From: Alysiella filiformis
GTDB taxonomy: Bacteria; Pseudomonadota; Gammaproteobacteria; Burkholderiales; Neisseriaceae
Assembly (NCBI RefSeq): GCF_014054525.1
Contig: NZ_CP059564.1
Location: 1,312,357 to 1,376,356, forward strand
Length of the DNA: 64,000 nt
Direction of reading: 5' to 3'
Part shown: one piece after another, positions 1 to 8,576 of the stretch
Position numbering within the stretch: position 1 is the first letter of the stretch
Layout: every line of letters begins with the position of its first letter
The notes under the pieces: model-generated
What the model saw: only the letters and a program-made list of their open reading frames with translations
Database searches by the model: none
Told to the model about the DNA's origin: nothing
Made by a program: the position numbers and the translations under genes

Positions 1-14
1 TCAGGCAGCCTGAA

Positions 15-2072
15 ATGCAAATTATCCAATACGAAAATTCCCCGTTCAAACTCCACCAACCTTTCCCCCCAGCAGGCGACCAACCCACCGCCATCGCTCA
101 ACTTTTGGACGGCTTATCAGACGGCTTGTCTTACCAAACCTTGCTTGGCGTAACGGGTTCGGGCAAAACCTACACCATGGCAAACGTCATCGCGCAAAGC
201 GGCAGACCTGCCATCATCATGGCGCACAACAAAACCCTAGCCGCCCAACTTTACGCAGAAATGCGCGAATTTTTCCCCGAAAATGCGGTGGAATATTTCG
301 TTTCTTATTACGATTATTATCAACCCGAAGCCTATGTACCAAGCCGTGATTTGTTCATAGAAAAAGACAGCGCAATCAACGAACACATAGAACAAATGCG
401 CCTTTCCGCCACCAAAAACCTGATGACGCGCAATGACGTGATTATCATCGCCACCGTGTCCGCCATTTACGGCATTGGCGACCCCACCGAATACCAACAA
501 ATGATTTTGTCCGTGAAAGAGGGCGACATCATGAGCCAGCGCGACATCATTTCCACGCTGGTTTCCATGCAATACGAACGTGGCGATGTGGATTTTCAAC
601 GCGCCAGCTTTCGCGTTCGCGGCGATGTGATAGACGTGTACCCAGCCGAAAGTTCCGAATTTGCCCTGCGGATTTCATTATTTGATGATGAAATTGAACG
701 CTTGGATTTGTTTGACCCACTTTCAGGCAGCCTGCACCAGCGCGTGGGACGCTACACCGTGTTTCCGTCCAGCCACTACGTTACCCCACGCGAAACCGTA
801 CTCCGCGCCTGCGAAGCGATTAAAGCCGAATTGCGTGAACGCATTGATTTTTATACCAAAGAAAACCGACCCGTAGAACAACAACGCATAGAACAACGCA
901 CCCGATTTGATTTGGAAATGCTGTATGAAATGGGTTTTTGCAAAGGCATTGAAAATTACAGCCGCCACTTTTCAGGCAAAAAAGAGGGCGAACCGCCCCC
1001 CACGCTGATGGATTATCTGCCCAAAAACGCCATCATGTTCATAGACGAAAGCCACGTTACCATAGGGCAAATTGGCGCGATGTACAAAGGCGATGCGTCT
1101 CGCAAACAAAATTTGGTGGATTACGGTTTCAGGCTGCCTTCCGCGCGGGATAATCGCCCCCTAAAATTCCATGAATTTGAACAAGTTATGCCGCAAACCA
1201 TTTTCGTATCCGCCACCCCAGCACAATACGAAGCCGACCACGCAGGGCAAATTGTGGAACAAGTCGTCCGCCCCACAGGATTGACAGACCCGCAAATTGA
1301 AATCCGTCCCGTTGCCACCCAAGTTGATGATTTATTGAGTGAAATCAATATCCGCAAACAAAAAGGCGAGCGCGTACTCGTAACCACCCTAACCAAACGC
1401 ATGGCGGAACAATTAACCGACTATTACAGCGAATTGGGCGTAAAAGTACGCTATTTGCACAGCGACATTGACACGGTGGAACGTGTTGAAATCATTCGGG
1501 ATTTGCGCTTGGGCTTGTTTGATGTATTGGTCGGCATCAACCTATTGCGCGAAGGTTTGGACATTCCCGAAGTGTCGCTGGTCGCCATTTTGGACGCGGA
1601 CAAAGAAGGCTTTTTGCGCTCACACCGCAGCCTAATCCAAACCATCGGACGCGCCGCGCGTAACGTGAACGGTGTGGCGATTTTGTATGCCGACAAAATC
1701 ACCGACAGCATGAAATCCGCCATAGACGAAACCGAACGCCGCCGCCAAAAGCAAATTCAGTTTAATTTGGACAACAACATTATTCCCCAACAAATCAATA
1801 AGAAAGTGAAAGATTTGATTGATGGCGTGTATGCGGAAAATGGTGGCGAACAAGTTTCAGGCAGCCTGAAAACGAGCGGAGCGGGTTTTGCTAAAAGCAA
1901 ATCCAAATCCAAGAAAACCGAAATCCACAGCGAAGAAGACGCGATTGCCGAAATCGCCCGTTTGGAAAAACAAATGCAGCAAGCGGCACGCGATTTGCAG
2001 TTTGAAGAGGCGGCGGTTTTGCGCGACCGCATTCGGTTGATTAAAGAGAATTTGTTGTTTGGGATAGAATGA
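15..2072 (+). CDS. uvrB: UvrABC excinuclease subunit B
   Basis: Helicase-like damage-verification subunit of nucleotide excision repair; it is loaded by UvrA and recruits UvrC. The protein is 685 aa, the usual length. Walker A GVTGSGKT lies at residues 45-52, the damage-probing beta-hairpin with [12 protein letters not shown] near 95-110, the DESH box near 344, helicase motifs in the C-terminal half, and a C-terminal UVR motif (about 640-680) for UvrC contact. The ATG directly follows a DUS, whose AGG sits 9 nt upstream and may serve as Shine-Dalgarno. Two in-frame DUS-like stretches encode SGSLH and SGSLK, the second in the low-complexity linker before the UVR motif. The stop overlaps the next gene by 4 nt. 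Confidence 0.97.
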   Translation: MQIIQYENSPFKLHQPFPPAGDQPTAIAQLLDGLSDGLSYQTLLGVTGSGKTYTMANVIAQSGRPAIIMAHNKTLAAQLYAEMREFFPENAVEYFVSYYDYYQPEAYVPSRDLFIEKDSAINEHIEQMRLSATKNLMTRNDVIIIATVSAIYGIGDPTEYQQMILSVKEGDIMSQRDIISTLVSMQYERGDVDFQRASFRVRGDVIDVYPAESSEFALRISLFDDEIERLDLFDPLSGSLHQRVGRYTVFPSSHYVTPRETVLRACEAIKAELRERIDFYTKENRPVEQQRIEQRTRFDLEMLYEMGFCKGIENYSRHFSGKKEGEPPPTLMDYLPKNAIMFIDESHVTIGQIGAMYKGDASRKQNLVDYGFRLPSARDNRPLKFHEFEQVMPQTIFVSATPAQYEADHAGQIVEQVVRPTGLTDPQIEIRPVATQVDDLLSEINIRKQKGERVLVTTLTKRMAEQLTDYYSELGVKVRYLHSDIDTVERVEIIRDLRLGLFDVLVGINLLREGLDIPEVSLVAILDADKEGFLRSHRSLIQTIGRAARNVNGVAILYADKITDSMKSAIDETERRRQKQIQFNLDNNIIPQQINKKVKDLIDGVYAENGGEQVSGSLKTSGAGFAKSKSKSKKTEIHSEEDAIAEIARLEKQMQQAARDLQFEEAAVLRDRIRLIKENLLFGIE

Positions 2073-2899
2073 TGATTGTGAGAACTTTTGTTATATTATT
2101 ACTTGGAATATCTGGACTATTTGTCCCTTTTATGATAATTTGTTTAATTTTAATATTTTTTGAAAGATATTTTATGGGAAATGATAATGTTAATAAAAAA
2201 GCAGTTAGTAATAATATGTCTATTATTATATCTATTGCAGGTCTGATTGTATCAGTATTCGCTGCTTATTTTACTTGGACACAAGCACACATTGCTAAAG
2301 AAGCTACTACACCTTATGTAACAGTACAATTCTTTAATGATGAAAGGCTGCATGGTATTTATATTAGTAATGCTGGAAAAGGACATGCAATTATAGACAA
2401 GATTAAGATTGATGATAAAGAATATGATATTTTAGATAGAGAAAAATGGGATAGCATTTTAAAAGAGAAGAAGTTTGAGGTAGGTGTTGAATGTTTTGCA
2501 TTTAGTTCTATTCAGAAAAATATTATTTTAAGTTCTAGTGATACTCAATTAATTATAGGAAGAAGAAAAGCACTTTGGGATGAACTAAAAGAACTTCAAA
2601 AGAATCAAATTGATTTAAATAATATGCTTACATTTACCATTTTAAATCAACTAATAATTAGTGAGATATCTCGTTCAGAGAATACAATAAATGGGAAAAT
2701 TATTATTGAAAAGTTTAATGAATTAATACCCAGTAATTTACGTAGTAATTTACGTAATAGCGAGAATGATACAATTTGTACAAATATAGATGATTCGAAG
2801 ATGAATGATTTAGTTAATAAATTAAAAGAACTTAAAGTAGTAGTTTATTACCACTCAATTATTGATGATGAATCTATTGAGTCAAAGGAATTAAAATAA
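2069..2899 (+). CDS. AT-rich hypothetical membrane protein
   Basis: Function unknown. The 276-residue product has two N-terminal hydrophobic segments (about residues 5-32 and 51-67, the second ending in [15 protein letters not shown]) followed by a soluble domain of about 200 residues starting [12 protein letters not shown] and containing [12 protein letters not shown]. The coding sequence is much richer in A+T than uvrB and uses ATA, AAT and TTA codons freely, which suggests acquisition by transfer. Its ATG overlaps the uvrB stop (ATGA), so translational coupling is possible; a second ATG follows immediately. It contains a perfect tandem 12-mer at 2732-2755 encoding SNLRSNLR. It has no DUS inside, unlike most neighbours. 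Confidence 0.75.
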   Translation: MMIVRTFVILLLGISGLFVPFMIICLILIFFERYFMGNDNVNKKAVSNNMSIIISIAGLIVSVFAAYFTWTQAHIAKEATTPYVTVQFFNDERLHGIYISNAGKGHAIIDKIKIDDKEYDILDREKWDSILKEKKFEVGVECFAFSSIQKNIILSSSDTQLIIGRRKALWDELKELQKNQIDLNNMLTFTILNQLIISEISRSENTINGKIIIEKFNELIPSNLRSNLRNSENDTICTNIDDSKMNDLVNKLKELKVVVYYHSIIDDESIESKELK

Positions 2900-2922
2900 A
2901 AAAGCCAGAGTAGCAAGCGTAG

Positions 2923-2942
2923 GGTGGGTGCTTGCACCCACC
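2923..2942. repeat. Short perfect palindrome GGTGGGTGC-TT-GCACCCACC
   Basis: Nine-bp arms around a TT, preceded by TAG. It matches in form two palindromes before gabD (12782-12798 and 12841-12858), which share the GGGTG...CACC ends but have different inner bases. It lies 23 nt after the stop of the AT-rich membrane protein gene. Confidence 0.7.
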
Positions 2943-3039
2943 ACAATCATCAAATAACCGTGTTCCTGATGAAAAAATATTTTCAGGCAGCCTGAAAACA
3001 CAATCCCCTTTCATCACAAATCAAGCGCGTGGACCTACA

Positions 3040-3075
3040 AAAATACCGTTCCCAATCCAATGGCAACGGTATTTT
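3040..3075. terminator. Hairpin AAAATACCGTT / AACGGTATTTT, copy 1
   Basis: Eleven-bp stem with A/T flanks that can end transcription in either direction. It is followed by a DUS at 3081-3095. The hairpin and DUS together form a module repeated about 155 bp downstream. Confidence 0.6.
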
Positions 3076-3099
3076 CCCTTTTCAGGCAGCCTGAAAATC

Positions 3100-3195
3100 C
3101 CAAACTTGCCCAATGATTTCAATCTTTTTATAATGCAGCCATTACCCATTAAAAAGCAAGTGATTTGGCTTTAAAACCCAACATCAATCCTTTTC
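3100..3195. other. Spacer between the two hairpin-DUS modules, no gene seen
   Basis: The 390-bp gap 2900-3289 holds three DUS copies, one short palindrome and two similar hairpins. I see no credible coding region, although a frame from 2932 stays open; it is made of repeats. Confidence 0.5.
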
Positions 3196-3233
3196 AAAAA
3201 TACCGTTCCCCATTCCCTGTAAACGGTATTTTT
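3196..3233. terminator. Hairpin AAAAATACCGTT / AACGGTATTTTT, copy 2
   Basis: Twelve-bp stem, T-rich tail, then a DUS at 3238-3252. Nearly the same as copy 1 at 3040-3075 with a different loop, so this is a duplicated terminator-DUS module upstream of ndh. Confidence 0.6.
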
Positions 3234-3289
3234 CTTTTTCAGGCTGCCTGAAAATCATTCACAAACATTTATTTTAAATAGGAAAAATC

Positions 3290-4579
3290 ATGCAACATTA
3301 CGATACCATCATCGTGGGTGGTGGCGCAGGCGGCTTGGAATTGGCGGCAAAATTGGGGCGCAAATACGGTCGCGGTGCAGGCAAAGACAAAATTTTGTTG
3401 ATAGACCGCGCCATTGTCCACATTTGGAAACCGACTTTGCACGAAGTGGCAGTTGGCACGCTCAATCCGCAACAGGAAGGGATTTTGTACACCACCGTGG
3501 CGCGGCGCAATCATTTTTCGTTTATGTTGGGCGAATTGGTCGCGTTCAATCCGCAGGAACGCACGCTCACGGTGGGCGAATTGCGCGATGAAGACGGCAG
3601 CATTCTGGTTCCCAAAAGCACCATCAGTTTCAATAAATGCGTGTTGGCGATTGGCAGTGGCTCCAATTCGTTTGGCACAAAAGGCTTTGAACACGCCTTT
3701 ACGCTGGAAAATGCCCAAGACGCGCAGCGTTTTCAAAAATATTTGTTTGGGCGATTTTTGCAAACTTCGCATTCCGACAAACGCTGCCTGAATGTGGCGA
3801 TTATTGGCGGTGGCGCAACGGGCGTGGAATTGGCGGCGGAAATGACCGAAGCCTATCATGAAATGCACCAAATCATTGGTTCGGCAAACCGTTTTCGGAT
3901 TGAAATCAATTTGATAGAAGCCACTTCGCGCATTTTGCCAGCCATGCCCGAGGAAGTATCGGCACAATCCATGCCGATTTTGGAGCGCAAACAGGTTAGC
4001 GTGCACACCAACACTAGGGTGCTGGAAATTACCGAACAATCGGTCATCACCGACAAGGGCGAAATTGCCGCCGACATCGTGATTTGGACGGCTGGCATTA
4101 AAGCTGCCGACCGCAACACGCAATTTCATTTGCAAACCAATGCGATTAACCAATTCATCATTAACGAAAAATTGGAAACTTCGGCAAAATTCGTTTACGC
4201 TTTGGGCGATTGTGCCAGTTTGACTTTGGCAGACGGCAGTCGCATTCCCGCTACGGCACAAGCGGCACACCAGCAAGCCAGCTATTTGGCAAAATTACTG
4301 TGGGCGGCTGCCAACGAACGCGCATTTGATGAAACTTTTGTGTATCAAGATAGCGGTGCGCTGGTGTCTTTGGGTTTTGACAAGGGCGTGGGGCGTGTGG
4401 CAGCCAATCCCAAAAAACAGGAAAATACCATATTTTTAAAAGGCTTATTGGCAAAATGGGCGCATATGTCGCTGCATTTGTTGCACCATTTTGAGGTGTT
4501 GGGTTTGCGTAAAACGACGGTTTTGGCATTGGCGCGTTTGGCGCAAAAACGGGTTTCAGGCAGGCTGAAATTGCATTAA
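3290..4579 (+). CDS. ndh: Type II NADH dehydrogenase (NDH-2)
   Basis: Membrane-associated flavoprotein that oxidises NADH and reduces ubiquinone without pumping protons. The FAD-binding motif IIVGGGAGG is at residues 7-15; a second Rossmann motif for NADH, AIIGGGATGVELAAEM, lies near 170; the FAD-contacting YALGDCAS is near 300. The length of 429 aa fits the family. AGGA sits a few nt before the ATG. The C-terminal residues are encoded by a degenerate DUS. The gene is monocistronic, closed by a strong hairpin at 4591-4635, and converges on the NRAMP-like gene. Confidence 0.95.
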   Translation: MQHYDTIIVGGGAGGLELAAKLGRKYGRGAGKDKILLIDRAIVHIWKPTLHEVAVGTLNPQQEGILYTTVARRNHFSFMLGELVAFNPQERTLTVGELRDEDGSILVPKSTISFNKCVLAIGSGSNSFGTKGFEHAFTLENAQDAQRFQKYLFGRFLQTSHSDKRCLNVAIIGGGATGVELAAEMTEAYHEMHQIIGSANRFRIEINLIEATSRILPAMPEEVSAQSMPILERKQVSVHTNTRVLEITEQSVITDKGEIAADIVIWTAGIKAADRNTQFHLQTNAINQFIINEKLETSAKFVYALGDCASLTLADGSRIPATAQAAHQQASYLAKLLWAAANERAFDETFVYQDSGALVSLGFDKGVGRVAANPKKQENTIFLKGLLAKWAHMSLHLLHHFEVLGLRKTTVLALARLAQKRVSGRLKLH

Positions 4580-4590
4580 AGCCATAAAAA

Positions 4591-4635
4591 ACAAAAATCC
4601 TTATGTCATTCAACAATGAACATAAGGATTTTTGT
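4591..4635. terminator. Bidirectional terminator between ndh and the NRAMP-like gene
   Basis: A 16-bp perfect stem (ACAAAAATCCTTATGT and its complement) with a 13-nt loop and A/T-rich flanks on both sides lies between two convergent genes. Confidence 0.85.
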
Positions 4636-4681
4636 GTTTCAGGCTGCCTGAAAATGCCCAATGCTTTCAGGCAGCCATTTT

Positions 4682-5869
4682 TTAGAATGAACTCAAATAT
4701 TTGATAAACGTTTGTACGCTCAATACCGCCATGGAAATCGCCACAATCGCCCCAAAAATCGTCAGCCAAACGGGGTGTTTGTAATCGCCCACAATTTTGC
4801 TTTTGTGTGCCGCCAGCAAAATCAAACCCAAAGCAATCGGCAAAATAAAGCCATTCAAAGTTCCCACCAAAACAAGAACTTGGGCTGGACGACCAATCGT
4901 TGCCAACACAGCCGTTGAAATCACAATAAATGCGATAATCCAAGCGTTTTTATTGCGTTCAATGCTGGGACTGAATCCCGAAATGAACGACACCGAAGTG
5001 TATGCCGCACCAATCACCGAAGTAATGGACGCTGCCCAAATCACCACGCCAAAAATCATCAAACCCCAAGTGCCAGCAATATGCTGAAACGGTGTGGCGG
5101 CAGGATTGGTTTTGTCCAAAGCCACACCTTGCGACACCACGCCCAACACCGCCAAAAACAGCACCACACGCATCACAGACGCAACCAAAATTGCCGTAAC
5201 CGAACTGCGGCTCACTTCGGGCAGTGCGTCTTTGCCCTTAATGCCTGCGTCCAACAAACGGTGTGCGCCCGCAAATGTGATGTAACCGCCCACCGTGCCG
5301 CCCACCAGCGTAACAATCGCCACCGCGTCCAACTGTTCAGGCACAAACGTCCGCGCCACTGCCTCGCCCACAGGTGGGCTGGCTTGAAAAGCCACATACA
5401 CCGTCAGCGCAATCATCACAAAACCCATGATTTGCGCGAATTTATCCATGACCTTGCCTGCCTCGCGGAACAAGAAAATGCCAATCGCAATCGCGCCCGA
5501 AATAATCGCGCCCGTTTCAGGCGTAATGCCCATCAGCAGATTCAAGCCCATGCCTGCACCGCCCACATTGCCGATGTTGAACGCCAAGCCGCCCATCACA
5601 ATCAGCAAAGCCAAAAAATAGCCAGCGTAGGGGAATACCTCATTGGCAATGTCTTGGGCGCGTTTTTCCGACACGGCGATAATGCGCCAAATGTTCAACT
5701 GTGCGCCAATATCCAGCAAAATGGACAGCAAAATCACAAAACCAAAACTTGCCGCCAATTTTTGCGTGAAAGTGGCGGTTTGGGTTAAAAAGCCTGGCCC
5801 GATGGCGGAAGTTGCCATCAAAAATGCCGCGCCCAACAGCGCGTTTCTGCGTGAGGATTGTTGGGGCAT
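4682..5869 (-). CDS. NRAMP-family membrane transporter, YcsG-like
   Basis: Integral membrane protein of 395 aa with about 11 hydrophobic segments and the overall NRAMP pattern. YcsG-type members are commonly linked to 5-oxoprolinase genes (in Bacillus, ycsF-ycsG-kipI-kipA), and pxpA, pxpC and pxpB lie upstream on the same strand. The canonical metal-binding DPGN of helix 1 is replaced by GPGFLTQT, and the helix 6 MPH segment by a Gly-rich GGTVGGYITFAGAH, so Mn2+/Fe2+ transport should not be assumed. Uptake of a substrate of the pathway or of a cofactor ion are both possible. A perfect AGGAGG precedes the ATG. Confidence 0.85.
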   Translation of the reverse strand: MPQQSSRRNALLGAAFLMATSAIGPGFLTQTATFTQKLAASFGFVILLSILLDIGAQLNIWRIIAVSEKRAQDIANEVFPYAGYFLALLIVMGGLAFNIGNVGGAGMGLNLLMGITPETGAIISGAIAIGIFLFREAGKVMDKFAQIMGFVMIALTVYVAFQASPPVGEAVARTFVPEQLDAVAIVTLVGGTVGGYITFAGAHRLLDAGIKGKDALPEVSRSSVTAILVASVMRVVLFLAVLGVVSQGVALDKTNPAATPFQHIAGTWGLMIFGVVIWAASITSVIGAAYTSVSFISGFSPSIERNKNAWIIAFIVISTAVLATIGRPAQVLVLVGTLNGFILPIALGLILLAAHKSKIVGDYKHPVWLTIFGAIVAISMAVLSVQTFIKYLSSF

Positions 5870-5997
5870 GATTTATCCTCCTGATAAGTGATTAAAAATA
5901 AAAAATCTTTTTGGCTGCGCCCATGTCGCTAACGCGCCATATTAAAACTTCGCTCGTTCTGTTTCTGCTTAAAAAATATTTTCAGGCTGCCTGAAAA

Positions 5998-6477
5998 TCA
6001 ATTTTCCATTTGTAAATACACTTGCAACAATGCCACGCCAATGATTAACAGCACCACCATAAAAATGGTTATCTTTGAAATGGCGGGCAATAATTGCACA
6101 TGGGGTTGAAATACAATGCGTTTTTTAGCTTGGTAACGCAAAAAACTGGGTAGCAATAACATGATGGCGGTATAGGTAATCAAAATTAATATATCAATTC
6201 TTTTGCTGATTTGTGCTTGATTTAGCCACATGACACACATCCAATAGCCGCTTATCCATGCCGCAATAAATGCCCAAATTCGGAAAACTTGTTGCCAGTT
6301 AATTGGTATTTTAACATATTGATAGCGAGTGCCTTCTTTGTGCAAAATGCGTGCGCTGTATAAAGGGATAACTGGGATAAATGCCAATATTATCCAATAA
6401 GTTGAGGTGTATGAACCATCACTTTGATAATCACATTCACCGTAAAATGTTGTACCAAAACCATTGATTGATGACAT
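5998..6477 (-). CDS. Hypothetical four-helix membrane protein
   Basis: Function unknown. The 159-residue product starts with a polar segment (GFGTTFYGECDYQSDGSY) and then has about four hydrophobic segments: near 27-42, 67-88, 97-113 and 134-155. A good ribosome binding site (AAGGAAAGGAAAAAC) precedes the ATG. It sits between pxpA and the NRAMP-like gene on the same strand with a DUS on each side. Position alone does not tie it to 5-oxoproline metabolism. Confidence 0.7.
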   Translation of the reverse strand: MSSINGFGTTFYGECDYQSDGSYTSTYWIILAFIPVIPLYSARILHKEGTRYQYVKIPINWQQVFRIWAFIAAWISGYWMCVMWLNQAQISKRIDILILITYTAIMLLLPSFLRYQAKKRIVFQPHVQLLPAISKITIFMVVLLIIGVALLQVYLQMEN

Positions 6478-6515
6478 GTTTTTCCTTTCCTTGATTAAAA
6501 TGTTTTCTGAATTTT

Positions 6516-7253
6516 TCAGGCTGCCTGAATGCTTATCCCATTCTCCGCCAAAGCCTTGCGAATTTTATCGGCAAATTCAAGCGCGTGCAATCCATCGCCA
6601 TGCAAACAAATGCTGTCCGCTTGCACCGCAACACGAGAACCGTCCACAGCCGTAACCGATTGTTCTTGCACCATTTGCAAAACCTGTGCCACCGCCTCAT
6701 CATCGCTGGCGACCGTAGCGTCAGGGCGCGAACGCGGCACCAGCGAGCCGTCTGGCAAATAACGTCTGTCGGCAAACACTTCCGAAATCACGCCCAAACC
6801 TGCGTTTTGCGCTGCCTGAATGTGCAGGCTGCCTGAAAGCCCCATCAATTTCAATTTGGGGTTAAATTGTTGGATTGTTTCACAAATTAAATTTGCCAAA
6901 TCAAGGTCTTGTGCCGATTGGTTGTACAACGCGCCATGCGGTTTCACATACGCCATTTCTACGCCAAAATGGTCGCACAAACTTTGCACCGCACCCAACT
7001 GATACAACAGCCAAGCGCGTAACTCGTGTGCTGGCAAATTCATGTTTTTTCTGCCGAAATTTTCACGGTCGGGAAAGCTGGGGTGTGCGCCCACGCGAAC
7101 GCCATTTTGTTTTGCCCATTCAAGGGCTTGGGCGATTTCTTTCGCGCCACCTGCGTGTATGCCGCAACAAATATTGGCGGACGTTACGCGCTGCAACAAG
7201 GCTTCGTCCACCGCGAAACCTTCGGCTAAATCGGCGTTTAAATCCACTTGCAT
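6516..7253 (-). CDS. pxpA: 5-oxoprolinase subunit A (LamB/YcsF family)
   Basis: One of three subunits that together hydrolyse 5-oxo-L-proline to glutamate with ATP in the cytoplasm. The N-terminus [11 protein letters not shown] and the segments [26 protein letters not shown] and [10 protein letters not shown] are hallmarks of the family; length 245 aa is typical. AAAAGGAAAAG precedes the ATG. The last three residues, QAA, and the TGA stop are supplied by a DUS. Its partners pxpB and pxpC lie 2-4 kb upstream on the same strand, separated from it by a toxin-antitoxin pair and two unknown genes. Confidence 0.95.
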   Translation of the reverse strand: MQVDLNADLAEGFAVDEALLQRVTSANICCGIHAGGAKEIAQALEWAKQNGVRVGAHPSFPDRENFGRKNMNLPAHELRAWLLYQLGAVQSLCDHFGVEMAYVKPHGALYNQSAQDLDLANLICETIQQFNPKLKLMGLSGSLHIQAAQNAGLGVISEVFADRRYLPDGSLVPRSRPDATVASDDEAVAQVLQMVQEQSVTAVDGSRVAVQADSICLHGDGLHALEFADKIRKALAENGISIQAA

Positions 7254-7340
7254 TTTTCTTTTCCTTTTAATGAGTTAGGGGTTTCAGGCTGCCTTTCGTT
7301 ACCCTACAAAAATAAAATATTGCCCATAATCGTTGAAATA

Positions 7341-7389
7341 CTGCCATCTACTCCTTCTCCTTTGGGAGAGGGAACAGGTGAGTGGCAAG
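7341..7389. repeat. Short CTCTCC/GGGAGAGG foldback repeat
   Basis: Segment with CTCCTTCTCCTTTGGGAGAGG flanked by CTGCCAT and AGTGGCAAG, a partial copy of the larger element at 10312-10434. It lies in the 172-bp gap between pxpA and yoeB. Confidence 0.5.
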
Positions 7390-7425
7390 TAAAAATTTGT
7401 AGGGTAATGGAATGCTGCCTGAACA

Positions 7426-7686
7426 TCATTCGCCATAATGATAACGACAAGAGGCAATCAAAACACTTTCATTTTCAATGGCATAAATCAAACGATGTTC
7501 TTCATCAATCCGCCTAGACCAAAAGCCCGACAAATGAAAACGCAAAGGTTCGGGTTTGCCAATGCCGTCAAATGGTTCACGTTGAATGTCTTGGATTAAG
7601 AGATTGATACGTTTAAGGATTTTGCGGTCAGCAGTTTGCCAATAAACATAATCTTGCCATGCCGTTTCTGCGAAAATCAGTTTCAT
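7426..7686 (-). CDS. yoeB: YoeB-family toxin (RelE superfamily mRNA endonuclease)
   Basis: Ribosome-dependent mRNA interferase of a type II toxin-antitoxin pair. The 86-aa sequence matches the family along its full length: [18 protein letters not shown] at the N-terminus, [11 protein letters not shown] in the middle and the C-terminal SCRYHYGE with catalytic His/Tyr residues. Its start overlaps the end of yefM by 4 nt, so the two are coupled and the antitoxin is translated first. No sign of decay is seen. The pair sits inside the 5-oxoprolinase gene set. Confidence 0.93.
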   Translation of the reverse strand: MKLIFAETAWQDYVYWQTADRKILKRINLLIQDIQREPFDGIGKPEPLRFHLSGFWSRRIDEEHRLIYAIENESVLIASCRYHYGE

Positions 7687-7937
7687 TCGGACAATTCCCG
7701 TTCCATGCCATTGCCGTTTTTAAGCTGTTGAATGGCTTGATTTAAACGTTGGGCATTCACGGGAGAACGCAGCAAATATGCCGTTTCTTCCAAAGAACGG
7801 TAATGTGCCAGCGACATCAACACGCAATCTTCATTGTTTTTTGTTCGCGTGATTAAGACAGGTTCATGATTTTGAACCACTTCTTGCATGGTTTTGGCGA
7901 GATTTTGACGTGCTTCTGAATAAGAAAGTGTGTGCAT
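7683..7937 (-). CDS. yefM: YefM-family antitoxin
   Basis: Antitoxin of 84 aa that neutralises YoeB and represses its own promoter. The N-terminus [20 protein letters not shown] is the Phd/YefM DNA-binding fold, followed by [27 protein letters not shown]; the C-terminal part with LNQAIQQL is expected to wrap the toxin. Two TGTACA motifs just upstream match the known YefM operator core. Confidence 0.93.
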   Translation of the reverse strand: MHTLSYSEARQNLAKTMQEVVQNHEPVLITRTKNNEDCVLMSLAHYRSLEETAYLLRSPVNAQRLNQAIQQLKNGNGMERELSE

Positions 7938-7978
7938 GATGATTCCTTAAATCAAAGTGGGGGCTTTTCAGATGTTTT

Positions 7979-8001
7979 ATTGTACAATATTTTGTACAAT
8001 T
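7979..8001 (-). promoter_or_regulatory. Likely YefM operator, two TTGTACAA boxes
   Basis: TTGTACAA occurs twice with 12 bp between the centres of the TGTACA cores (7981-7986 and 7993-7998), 42 bp upstream of the yefM start. TGTACA is the established core bound by the YefM-YoeB complex in Escherichia coli. The AT-rich segment probably also contains the promoter. Confidence 0.7.
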
Positions 8002-8017
8002 TTATCAAAAAATGGTT

Positions 8018-8557
8018 TCAGGCTGCCTGACTGGGTTCGCTGAAAAAATCTTCTTTTGTATAAAGCACATCGGGAAAATAATCCAACATGGTTTTTTCGC
8101 GTTTCAATATGGACAATGCCATTTCGTAAACCGTTTCAGGGGCAATCTCTTTGTTTGGAAAAGACATTTTGATGATTTTGCCTGAATAACTTTGTTTAAT
8201 CACACAACTGGGGCGCATGATTAAATTGTGTTTTTCGGGCATATCGTGCGTTAAAGCGAAAATTTTTTCGTCCCACGCGCGCCAATTTTCATCGTCCAAA
8301 TTCGGCTGACATTTGGGTGGTGGCGGACATTCTTTAATCGCCAAACGCTCGCATTCTTCCCAATAAGCCATTGATAAATCTTGCCAAAATAAACGATAGA
8401 CATGCGAACCATAGCGAAAACACAACACGTCTGGCATACCAATAAGCGAAGGCGTTAAAAATAAACGGTTTTTCGGAATGGGTAAGCTGCCATAAGTGGC
8501 GTGTTTGCTGAATATTTTGGAAGATTGAATTTGGTTTTCGTATTTTATGTTTTTCAT
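8018..8557 (-). CDS. Hypothetical protein
   Basis: Function not recognised. The product has 179 residues, no signal peptide and no membrane segment, and is rich in aromatic residues (GMPDVLCFRYGSHVYRLFWQDLSMAYWEECERL) with a proline cluster CPPPPKC. The C-terminal QAA and TGA are provided by a DUS. The 19-nt gap to the upstream gene is almost wholly a DUS, whose AGG may be the ribosome binding site. Likely co-transcribed with the membrane protein gene upstream. Confidence 0.65.
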   Translation of the reverse strand: MKNIKYENQIQSSKIFSKHATYGSLPIPKNRLFLTPSLIGMPDVLCFRYGSHVYRLFWQDLSMAYWEECERLAIKECPPPPKCQPNLDDENWRAWDEKIFALTHDMPEKHNLIMRPSCVIKQSYSGKIIKMSFPNKEIAPETVYEMALSILKREKTMLDYFPDVLYTKEDFFSEPSQAA

Positions 8558-8576
8558 TTTTCAGGCTGCCTGAAAT

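Noticed and set aside
2932-3174. 80-residue frame before ndh
   Set aside because: It is made of DUS copies and hairpins; no ribosome binding site.
3269-4276. 335-residue frame antisense to ndh
   Set aside because: Composition is that of a mirror frame (many His, Phe, Asn), no ribosome binding site, and ndh on the other strand is a fully conserved gene.
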